In this document: one piece after another, positions 10,520 to 20,376 of the stretch
Position numbering within the stretch: the first letter of the stretch is position 1
Layout: each line of letters starts with the position of its first letter
Origin: Apostichopus japonicus
Lineage: Eukaryota > Echinodermata > Holothuroidea > Aspidochirotida > Stichopodidae
Direction: 5' to 3'
Length of the DNA stretch: 64,000 bases
NCBI RefSeq assembly: GCF_037975245.1
Contig: NC_092566.1
Coordinates: 2,048,001-2,112,000 of the forward strand
Program-made: the position numbers and the translations under genes
The notes under the pieces: model-generated
Told to the model about the DNA's origin: nothing
The model's input: only the letters and a program-made list of their open reading frames with translations
The model's database searches: none

Positions 10520-11612
10520 GACTAGATGTCTACGATGATTGTACCTGAACAGGCTTGATGATAGGTTTGAGCTGTTTTAATGTTATCCAGAAGAGCGCAG
10601 GGTAGGGTATAGTTTTGTGCTCCGATACCCAGAAAAAAAGTGATGTCTTGTGAAATCCCTCTGCATGCACACGACTAACAAACTTAACGTTCAACGCATG
10701 TATAGACCCAATGAACGTGATGTCTCACTTTTCATATGCTTTGAATTTACTGCTATAGGTTAGTATGGACAGAACTTAACAATAGGTTCACGTTGATGTT
10801 TAACATATTAACTGGAAAGCAAACGTATAGTTATCTACTGTGATCTAAATATGAAGGAGGGAAGTTCCGTGGCAGGTATTTTCTACGAACAACTTACTTC
10901 GAGTGGCTTGTAAGTTTTGAGCTTGTTTATCATCAGTTATTTTGTGCATATGTTAACCATAAGTAGATCATATTCATCAACCTTATCATTTGATATGCGT
11001 TTAGTATACATCCGGTTTGAGTCATAAAACTTAACACATAAACATGCCTAATTCAATATCATGTAAAATGCAGCTATGGTTTGCTATAGTTTATTTATTT
11101 CTTTGTCAAACCGCCATAAATTATAAGCAAAACGTCCTTGTGTGAAAATAATGTGCTAATAGTAATACCAATTCTATACTGCACCATGCTTCAAAGCACT
11201 CGTACTTACAGTATGAACAGTTCCCGAACTTTTTTTTGCTGATAGAGACAGGATAGTCAGACTGCTCATGAAACTGTCAGTACGAGTGATTTCAAGCACG
11301 ACATAAGAGTACAGGCATTTAAAGAATTGTCCCTATTAGAGGTGTTTGATGCAAGAATCAATTCAAACCTGACATGTCAACTATTTTACTAGTTTTACTG
11401 CATGGTCTATAACGAGTTATGCAGTTCATATATATGTTACACGTGTGAATGTGAGGCTTAACAATACAACTTTCATTGTTAGTTTATTATTATACGGTAT
11501 TTAGCTTTATCCTACAATACTAGTTCTGTTTTGGTGACATATACAGGTGACAAATGCCTACAGTGGAATTACGACCTCCCTTACCGGTTTCAAACCTCTG
11601 GACATACAATTA

Positions 11613-11683
11613 GCCTCCAAAGCCTAGTGGTTAGGGTGTCCGCATATAAGGCGGGAGGCCCGGGTTCGAATCCCGGTGGAGGC
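11613..11683 (+). tRNA. tRNA-like gene, anticodon ATA (possible SINE head)
   Basis: 71 nt folding as a cloverleaf. Acceptor GCCTCCA pairs with TGGAGGC. The anticodon stem TCCGC/GCGGG encloses the 7-nt loop ATATAAG, with T33 and anticodon ATA. The T arm is CCGGG-TTCGAAT-CCCGG. A perfect B box (GGTTCGAATCC) and an A-box-like TAGTGGTTAGGGT are present. A TTTTTT terminator follows within 10 bases. ATA (Tyr, codon UAU) is very rare in eukaryotes, where Tyr tRNA carries GTA and an intron. The body resembles Glu/Gly-type tRNAs. A SINE head or tRNA pseudogene is as likely as a working tRNA. Confidence 0.65.
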
Positions 11684-11721
11684 TGGAAGTTTTTTCACTG
11701 TTCTTGTCCAACTCATTTCAA

Positions 11722-11725
11722 TTAC

Positions 11726-11776
<51 letters not shown>
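11722..11776. repeat. (TA)n microsatellite
   Basis: Long TA repeat 40 bases downstream of the tRNA-like unit. The tRNA-like head, short body and simple-repeat tail together resemble a short SINE. Confidence 0.9.
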
Positions 11777-11779
<3 letters not shown>

Positions 11780-13970
11780 CAAATGAAGTCTTAGTTCTTT
11801 GAACTATGAACTATATGAACTAGAACTATGACCTATAACTATGGACTATAACTATAAGTACGAACTATAACTATGAACTTTAAAATGAACTATAGTTCAA
11901 ACAGCAGAATGTAATAGCCTCAACTACATCGATGTATATCCGCATATAGACTGAAATACTAAGTGTACATATATGCTCCAACATCGTTTGCAATTTTAAT
12001 GTCAAATATTCAATCGCGTGGAAGTATTAGTTTTAAAAAAAAGCGAAAAAAGTCAAACTCAGTGTTGAAAAGGTCCATTCTCAGAGGAATTAACACCCCT
12101 GATCTTCTTCTGAGGTATTACCCCCCCCCCCCCGATTAACCACCCTGATATTCTTCAGTTGATCATGGTTTCACAATATCGTAAGGATGATGCACTTTAG
12201 ACTTAAATCAATATTTGGCGATGGTTTAGGTTTATACTTGACACAGCTAATTAAACCAGTCATGTATGGTCCAAATTGTTAACCAAGATATGGAAAGTCG
12301 AAAGTCTATGTTGATCTTTGTTCCTGTAGGTCTTTGTCTGTATGATAAAGTCACTCTTTGATATATTTGTAATATTTCGTCAAGATAAATGTTAATGCTG
12401 TGCTAACTGTTATATTTGCTTAAAAAAATACTGAGTAACTTTGACTGATAAGAAATTCCGGATAAAGATAAACGATATTCAAGTTATGTGCAACTGTACA
12501 TTAGTCTTTCTGTCTTTTACATGTTTACCCAGGACACACCTTCATCTCCCGACTTTGCTTTACCCTACCAGCTCACCGCCCACCCCCCCCCCCAACACAC
12601 ATCTACACACCCATACTTGCTCCGTACTGAATTCCTTCCCAAATTTCAGACACACAACTGAGTTCAAATTCCACATTTTGAAACTGGTAGCTTTTTTTTT
12701 TTGTTTTTTTTTTTGTACAGCTTGAACTCATGTAACAGGTCCATGTTATATTATATATTCTGGTAAGGCTTGATAGCAAAGCTTCTTCGGAGTTTCCTCG
12801 GAGTTTTAGTGGGTTTCTTATCTTGATAAATCCACTAAGAGGTGAACTAACATTCTTCTCTGGGAGTTAATTAAAATGAAGCTCTCAAAGGGTAAACATA
12901 AATAACATAACTATTGGAAATGTTTTTGTTATAATGATTATAGATTGTTGAAGCACGAATCTGGGATTGTTTCACTTTAATTGAGGCATATGTGGATCAA
13001 TAACGGTATATAACCAAGCCTATAGAATACAGGTTGATACGATGGATGTAATGGCTATTTTACATATAAGAATGAGCTTTCAAGTTGTTTGTATGTGTGT
13101 GTGTATGTGTTTGTTTTTTGTTTTTATTACGACTAATTACATTCAAATTTCGATGTTTTTTTTCGAGATTTCTCCCAGATCTACTATGCACAACACTAGT
13201 AAAGTATCAACACATAAGAGTGAACATGCGTGGAGAACAGTTCAAAATAAGTTATGAAACGTATGCGTATGTGCAAATGAGTTACTTATCCTTCCTACCG
13301 GGCACCTTTTCTATTTATAAACGTGAAATTTGAGTTAACTACGATAAAAACTTTATTAGCTTCGATTTATTATTGTGCCAATCACCTAATGCAGAAACAA
13401 TAGCCCAACCAGTTGTTAATAAGAAGAGAGAGAAATAAAACAAATGAGCCAATGATTTTCCACGTTTATTGTGCTTGCACCTTCCCATTGACGCATTCCT
13501 GTCTCTCGGCTACACTTCGCTAACAAATTTACAACCTACCCCCCCCCCCCCACTCTACCCTTATTTTGTTAGCATAATTGTATTAATTCCTATCATCTTA
13601 ACATTTTCTGCATTGCAATGACAATGAAAAGGAAAACAAAACTAGAAAGGGAGGAGGCTGTTGGCGTGAAAATTAGTCAATCCATGAGACTAGCAATGCA
13701 TAGAGCTCTAGAAAGTATAGAACCTTATGCCTCTATATGTGACGTAAGAGATAGGTAGTACTTAAACTCAGCGCCGTTGAACCATAAAGTGACGATGAAC
13801 GATGAACCTACTCCAAACCTGTAATCACATCGTCCCCTGTGTCAACTTACGAATACGAAGCAAAACATTTCTGAGTAGGTTTAGTTGTTTCTGGTAAATG
13901 TATTCAATAAACTGGTTTCATGTCTCTCAGTATTACAACATCGTTAGTTAATTGTAATGTTACCTGATTC
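11780..13970. other. Intergenic stretch without recognised gene
   Basis: Starts with repeated GAACTATAACTAT motifs (11780-11900), then AT-rich DNA with C-tracts near 12121, 12584 and 13540. No coding signal with splice support was seen. Confidence 0.5.
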
Positions 13971-13973
13971 GGC

Positions 13974-14186
13974 AATGAACTCAATGAGTTTCAGCTCCAG
14001 TGATTTTGACATGCAACCTTTAGTTATATTATATATAGAAGATTCGGGTACTGAAGAGAAATTTTGATTCTTGTTCAGTCTTGTCTCATATTTTGGAACT
14101 GAGCAAATATCCAAACTGGTCGGTCTATACAAGTTTATCTCTTTACTTGAGACTCGAGTGCTGTTTAATATCTTTACTGGGAACTC
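13974..14186 (-). CDS. Unassigned candidate exon
   Basis: Open frame of about 70 codons ending at a donor (CAG followed by GTAACA) and bounded upstream by TAA. Possible acceptors AG occur after TTCCC and after TTAAAC on the minus strand. The C-terminal part reads CMSKSLELKLIEFIAES, which looks more protein-like than nearby frames. I do not recognise it. No partner exons are identified, so it may be chance. Confidence 0.25.
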
Positions 14187-14189
14187 TTA

Positions 14190-15835
14190 AATAAACACCT
14201 TCCGATCCCTGGTCTATGATATTAACTTTATAAATAGTCTTAGTTGCGTAATCGGGAATACCAGGCAAGTATATGCGTTTAGTATATAATATAGGCCTAC
14301 CTGTTTCTTAAAGGTAAAGTTCAATGATGAGCGTAAACATCCTGCCAAGTGTAAACACTTTATGGGATGCGCTATATTGATAAACCAATATTATCGCTTC
14401 GTTATCGGTTTTTTTTCTTCTTTGTCTCTTTATAAGAATCTGTCAATTAAAAGGACACTTATACCTCCCCGCTGTTCCTATACGTATAAACCCTGAATGC
14501 AATAAATGCATGAAGGGGGAGTTGGGGGGGGGGGACTTCCCACAGCAAAATCATCATTTTAGACGTAAAATATGGTGCATATTGAGGCATACTGAGGCTA
14601 TTAATTAGGTTTATGATATTAGGTCTACACACTTTTAATCAACGGAGGGAACGTACACCCACCACCCCTTCGTTCACATAGGCTATGCTGCGGACTATTG
14701 ATGCTTACATCCATGATCTATCACTAATCGGGGTATCACCATTACGTGTTACCAGTTCCTATATTCTATTATTCCCATCACAAGAGTACCATATAGCATA
14801 AATAATCTGCTAGATTTGAACGAATCGACAAGACAATTTAAATGCATCATCAAGTCACGATTCGTAGATGTAGGCTGGTATTCTCTCTCAACAAATCTAC
14901 GATAGGCTTTTAGATATTATCTCTCAACAATAGTACGATGACCAGCTCTAACTAATCAATCAGGCTGGTTTGAATCCTGTTCAAGCCATGAACCCCTTCA
15001 CACGTTTCCAAATTTATTAACCCGGTATAAGGACTTTTTATTTACACGAACCAAATTTCGAGGGAAGGATCATATAAAACTAAAATTAACATTATTAAAA
15101 GAATTTGACAAAAAGGCATATGCTTTGTAGCTCGCTTACATTATTAACTTTGCCAAGTTCCAAATCTGTTTCAAAGATTCGCATGTGACTGTCGTTAACA
15201 GTAATTTTACAGTGGTCGTTTATCAATCTCAATAGCCATCATGAACAGATGGATTATCTTTCATGATCCTTTCTTTGAAGGACATAATATATCATGTCAC
15301 AGTTCAAAGGTTGGATACAATGTTCAATATCTGCTATCATGTGATATATTCATGTATACCCTTTCTAAGGTAAAGTTACCTTTACCCCAGAAATCCGGGA
15401 ACATTATATTTATGTTGAGTACGTCATCTTGACATCATATGAGGAATAATACCTAAATCCAGGTGAGGTTGGAACTTTGAGGGTCTCTAAGTGTTTGGCG
15501 ATGTTATAGCAATGTCAAATAAAGAAATAAGCCCTCATATTGTCCTGTTAAGAGATGATGTCAAATGCCCAAGTTAGATGACCTCCAGAAGCAAATCATT
15601 TTTTGTCTAGAAGATACAATCGAAGGCCAAAAGATTTCAAGGTAACAGGGAATGGTAGTTTTCATCAGTTATATGCAACACATGTATATGGTTTTAATAT
15701 GAATTACTGCAGGCCGTGGAATTCTGCGTTGCCTTTATCAATTAAAGGATGAATTTATATGCACAAAACTAGTGTGATATGTTATAGAAGGCTGTATTTC
15801 TACAACACTTTTAGTTATTGAAAAATAACCATATA
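14190..15835. other. Intergenic stretch without recognised gene
   Basis: AT-rich DNA with a G-tract near 14525. I see no exon, RNA gene or repeat that I can support. Confidence 0.5.
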
Positions 15836-15838
15836 ATC

Positions 15839-16180
15839 AGGGGGGTAGGAGCCGGGGAATTGGGGCACGTGCCCCCCCCCCCACCCACACTATTTTCCAA
15901 AATAGCAAATGTGCCCTACTGGCAAATGAAACGTGCCCCTTTGATGAAAAACTGTCTTTTGGATATCTTAAGCCTTTGTTAATGTTAATATTTTATGTGA
16001 ATTATTTATTTGAGTCTGTACATGCTTTTTTTCAAATGGTATCCCATATCTTTTTGTAGCACTGTTAACAATAAAAAATCTCAATAAATAGTAGCATACT
16101 TACACATCATATATATTTAAGTGATATGGCCGGTGAGTATCTGATATGTTGTGCCCCCTTCCTACCCCAACCCTCCCCTG
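15839..16180. repeat. G/C-rich-ended dispersed repeat
   Basis: Left end CAGGGGGGTAGGAGCC is roughly inverted at the right end (CTACCCCAACCCTCCCCTG). Just inside the left end is the perfect 14-bp palindrome GGGGCACGTGCCCC (15862-15875) with a central E-box, followed by a C-run. AT-rich middle without coding potential. A short non-autonomous element is likely. Confidence 0.5.
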
Positions 16181-16379
16181 CATATAAGCAGCTCATTTCA
16201 TCAATTAAAGTGACTGGATATACAGCCTAACACACAGACCATTAGGTCAGACAGGGTTAGGGTTAATAGTCTACACAGAAACGCGGCAGAGATTGGTCTT
16301 GTTAAGACCCTAGTATGAACAGCCTACTGTAGCTTTCTTTTCACAAAGCTGTTTTCCGTATCTATTTGCTGTACTGCCC

Positions 16380-16641
16380 AGAGAACGCTCCCGACAACGC
16401 TTTCGATTAATACTAGGACAGTTTGCACGCGAGAAAAAGAGTATTACAAACGACTTGGCCAAGATTAGGAAGAGATCTGCTAGAAATCCGCCAACGTGAA
16501 ACACTCAGGAATTAATGTGAACGCTTATTGTTACGCTGGCATTTTAACGGGTTGTATCGTTTCAACGCATTGTGGTTGGAATCCTCACACTGTTCGAAAA
16601 CAGCACACTTTCACTTTGATAAAGAAAATCCAAGCAAAGAG
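16380..16641 (+). promoter_or_regulatory. Presumed GTF2H5 promoter and 5' UTR
   Basis: CpG dinucleotides are clearly denser here than in neighbouring spacer (CCGACAACGC, TTTCGATT, GCACGCGAG, AACGGGTTGTATCGTTTCAA). No TATA box. It sits immediately upstream of the GTF2H5 start codon. The transcription start cannot be placed from sequence alone. Confidence 0.4.
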
Positions 16642-16676
16642 ATGGTGAACGTTACAAGAGGGGTATTAGTTGAATG
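16642..16676 (+). CDS. GTF2H5: GTF2H5 exon 1
   Basis: 35 coding bases, 11 codons plus TG of the split Cys codon, then the donor GTATAT. The exon is too short to be found as an open frame. It is recognised because MVNVTRGVLVE completes the N terminus of the downstream exon. Confidence 0.9.
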
Positions 16677-18667
16677 GTATATACTTAATTGATTTCCTGT
16701 TACGAATTATTTTAGTAATTGCGAAGTTCCATTCTACCACTTTTGTTGCTTTCGCGAAATAGGTACTTATAGTGTTATAGTTATTGCCGATGGTGTGAAT
16801 CATAGAACTTAGTATGATTTATGTAGGCCCTATACGCAGATAATGTAAATAAGCTATGTCTTATGAAATTTTAAATGGAGAACGATTGATTTGGGACCAA
16901 GCCTAACACTAACAAAATAACAGGTACTTAATACATGATGCCCTTGGAAAAGTTGTACCATAGCAATACAGAGGAACCTGCTTGAATTGTGTTAACAAGT
17001 CTCTCAATTGGTTTTACAACACAGTGAAGTCAAAACTTATGTTATTTATGATATATCCAAATTAGGAATGTCTTTAGCCTATTCAGTACAGTAGGCCTAA
17101 CCTTTAGAGTTAGGGTAGGCCTTCATGGTTACCGTTAGTTTCCGTCATAGAAAAATGTGCTTTCCTCCATTGCAAGCTGTGAGAACTCCACTCTTGGTCT
17201 GAGCCACTGCAAATGCTTTGGAGCCTCCCTAAATAATACTATTTCCAAGTTTTCTTCTTTCAACTTCACTACAAAATGGTGCACTAAATGTTTGCTACTA
17301 CCTTGCTATATCTATGCTTAGATCAAACAGATCTGTTGTTCTTCAAAGCTTAGTCAGGCAGAGCATCTTTCGCCTATAAAACAGAAATTGTGTATCAAGT
17401 GAGAATCAGAAAATCTATTCACTTTTTTTTACATGTTGTGAAATATAAGTAATGTAATGTAGAAAATTGACCCAAAGGATCATTCATGAGATTTTCAGCC
17501 ACCTGTAAAATGCATTGTTAACAAACACAAACCAAATATCCTATCATTTTTAGAGTATGTGGCAATAAAGCCTTAGTACCTTTGCAGACTTTACATGCTT
17601 TGTTGCAGGTAGAAATGTTTTTCCCAAAATGTCTTACCGTTCATGGTGAACTGAGAATTTGGTTCTTTTCATACCAGTAGTGTTAGGAGGCTTTTACCCA
17701 AAACTTCAAACTTAATGGATTTCAAGAGCCAAATATTGGAATATCCAATACATTTTAAGTGTTTGTACTACTAGAAAACTACTAGGATTGCAAGTCAATA
17801 CAGTATATCCCACCATATTACACAGTTCTCAGCTAAAACCCATTTCTGGTTATAATAGATACTAAATCTTGGTACTGTAAGGTTTTCAAACAAAGGATCC
17901 TCAGTGAATTATCTATTGAGCTGAAAGCCTCAAATACATTTTCTTTGGTCATTCCATTTGACAACAGATACTACTGTAAATTTAATTGATACTTTTCTGA
18001 TGCATGATGTAATTAAAACACTAATTTAAAACTGTTTCATCAAGTTAGAGCACACCACTTTATGAAATGCTTTCAAAGTCTTGAGGAATTGTCAGATTAG
18101 AAAGTGAGTTCTGGTTTTAGCTTTCTATTAATTCTAGCTAGCTAGCTATCTCTATATTATTTACGTAAGAAAACTTTATCACAGATCTTAGGCAGAAGCC
18201 AACCACAATTAGTGTACTTTATCTTCCGTATGTCCTTTGGACGCTACATGGTAGTCATGACAACAGTCGGAATAACCAGCCAAAAGAGGGCATGACAAAG
18301 GACAATGAATGTTGGGATGCATCATCGACTCTCTCTTTAATGACTACGACTCAGTTTGTTCTGTTTTTGAAACTTCAGACATGAAGAATTGGAAGAAATT
18401 AGCAAATTCAAACCAAAATACAATTTAAACAATGCACAAGCAAATGGAAATATGAATAACTAAATTTCTTTGCTCTTTCCCTATAGTGATCCTGCCATGA
18501 AGCAGTTTTTAATAAGCTTGGACGAAAAGGAAGTCCTGAGGAAGAAGTTCATCCTCCTCGACTTAGATGAAACCCATGTCTTCATCGATTCCGAGATTGT
18601 GGACGAGCTGAAGGACAAAATATCCGATCTAATGGACCAACATACATTCTCTGTGGCGGATATGTAA
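16642..18667 (+). CDS. GTF2H5: General transcription factor IIH subunit 5 (p8/TTDA)
   Basis: Two exons, 16642-16676 and 18487-18667, joined in phase 2 with a split Cys codon, give exactly 71 residues, the length of the human protein. The first residues MVNVTRGVLVEC match the human start MVNVLKGVLIEC. The second exon carries DPAMKQFLISLDE, the conserved DLDETHVF and the C-terminal DLMDQHTFS. TFB5/p8 dimerises with the p52 subunit (GTF2H4) in the TFIIH core. It stimulates XPB ATPase in nucleotide excision repair and basal transcription. Kozak context is good (purine at -3, G at +4). Its 3' end faces the ACSL gene. The identification rests on full-length similarity and the matching intron phase. 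Confidence 0.95.
16677..18486 (+). other. GTF2H5 intron
   Basis: 1810 bp, AT-rich, with a CTAGCTAGCTAGCTA run near 18134 and a pyrimidine-rich acceptor (TTTGCTCTTTCCCTATAG). No nested gene seen. Confidence 0.85.
18487..18667 (+). CDS. GTF2H5: GTF2H5 exon 2 (terminal)
   Basis: One base plus 59 codons and TAA at 18665-18667. It encodes the alpha/beta core of p8. The last residues (SVADM) differ from the human SLTQK, as expected for this variable tail. Confidence 0.95.
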
Positions 18668-18950
18668 ACTGGAAGTCTTACAGGTGAATTTAGGTGAACC
18701 TCATCTGATTGATAACTAGGTTTCATCGTCAGTAGTTCAATTCTGAAATCTATGTGTATATGTAAACTGGAAGTCTTACAGGTGAATTTAGATGAACCTC
18801 ATTTGCTTGGTAACTAGGTTTCATCGTCAGTAGTTCAATTCTGAAATCTATGTGTATATGTAAACTGGAAGTCTTACAGGTGAATTTAGATAAACCTATT
18901 CTGCTTGGTAACTAGGTTTCATCGTGAAATCTATGTGCATTGTTCTGTTA
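18661..18950 (+). repeat. 98-bp tandem repeat overlapping the GTF2H5 stop
   Basis: Three copies begin at 18661, 18759 and 18857, each with TATGTAAACTGG. The first copy contains the stop codon of GTF2H5, so the duplication arose from exon end plus 3' UTR. The unit includes GTCTTACAGGTGAATTT, which resembles the core of two ACSL intron arrays. Copies two and three are shortened or diverged at the right end. Confidence 0.9.
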
Positions 18951-19063
18951 GATTAATATCTTAGTGCGTCATAACGAAATTCCAGTATGGCCAGTCATGA
19001 TTAAAACGAGGACAAGATATAAAATAGTAATAACACTCTGAATTTTAACATTCCTTGAGGTTT

Positions 19064-19069
19064 TTTATT
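19064..19069 (-). terminator. Candidate ACSL poly(A) signal
   Basis: AATAAA on the minus strand, the only perfect one I see between the ACSL stop and GTF2H5. It would give a 3' UTR of about 1.15 kb. Confidence 0.45.
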
Positions 19070-19642
19070 ACATATCTCCAAAATAACTCAAATATTGCTC
19101 TACATTTTTGCCACATCATTACAAAATGAGCAATTGTTTTGACAGAAACAAATCGTAGCAAGATTGGCAAAACTTACAGACAAGTCTTAACATTTAAGCA
19201 GAAATTAAAGATAGACTTAATTGTCCTGTTTGTCAATATGCAAAAGTCATATAGATAACTGTGTGACCAAAATGTGCTCCAGTAAAAGTTAGTTTCCTTG
19301 GGTCTGGAAAGCTTTCTGGTTTTGGATGGATATCTTACATGTTGGTGACTGAATTCGATTGCCATAGAAGCAAAGATCAGACTTAAAGCAGAATTACATT
19401 GACAGCTTGTAGTTCACATTACACCTACAGTAAGGCCAATAGGGTTTCTTCTAAACATTGGTGCAAGTGAACAGACATTTTGTATTGCTTTCTTAATTCC
19501 ACGGCGATAAATGCTCACCATTTCATTTTAGATAGTACAAAATGACTTGAAAACTCAAATTTGAAACCTTTGACCAAACAGAAAATAACTTATTGCATCT
19601 TTTGTAGTAAAATATTACACAAATTGGCCGCATTACTACAGA

Positions 19643-19648
19643 AATAAA
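19643..19648 (+). terminator. Candidate GTF2H5 poly(A) signal
   Basis: First plus-strand AATAAA after the GTF2H5 stop. An ATTAAA variant lies earlier at 19204-19209. Either would place the GTF2H5 3' UTR across the ACSL 3' UTR. Confidence 0.35.
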
Positions 19649-20226
19649 AGCGCATGTATGAAAAGAGCAGTTTTAGTGTTCAAACATTAATAATTTTATA
19701 AATTTTATAAATTGTAACATTCATAAACCCTTGGAAAGTTTAAGACTACATATTATTCATTTCAATGTGAATGATTCTTTCAATTTTCTCTGTACCATTC
19801 AACATATCACAGTATTACTTTGGCTATTATTAAAGAAAACGCACGATTGTGACAGAAAGAACAATGGAGCATTTCTTATAGACGAGTGAATTGCACACTT
19901 TTAACAAATCTGTTTTACATGTACACTGTGATTATCTTAGATACAAACACCAAATGCAGTGCCTATATATTTAAAAAATTAAAAAAAGAAAGATATAAAA
20001 ACGAATTTTCAATTACTCTATGACTTTGAGAGAGGCAGAACTTTACAAATCTGTAACAGTAATACCATAACTCACCACATTTGATTTGTCTAGCAGATTT
20101 TGGCTGTGATAATAAAGCATATTTCTGTGTAACTTTTCCACCTCGCTGTTACTAAATTGCAATCTTTTATCATATACGTACTTCATCGCCATAAAAAAAA
20201 ATATTAAAAAGAGAACATTACAACTC

Positions 20227-20376
20227 TCAGATTTTATTTTGTGTTGCAGCTGCATACATATTCTGAATTTCTGTTTGAAATTTCTTCTTCAGAGCTGGCC
20301 GTTTGATCTTGAAGGTTGGTGTCATCAGGCCGTTCTCGACACTGAACGGTTCATTGAAGACAGTGATGTCTTTAGC
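20227..20376 (-). CDS. ACSL exon 22 (terminal)
   Basis: 49 codons and [23 protein letters not shown] matches the conserved C-terminal block (human ...LFSIDNGLLTPTMKAKRP). Acceptor CTCCCTCCAG, phase 0. Confidence 0.95.
   Translation of the reverse strand, partial: AKDITVFNEPFSVENGLMTPTFKIKRPALKKKFQTEIQNMYAAATQNKI

Noticed and set aside
11531-11794. Open frame with VVRVSAYKAGGPGSNPG
   Set aside because: Translation of the tRNA-like unit and the TA microsatellite, a common false protein.
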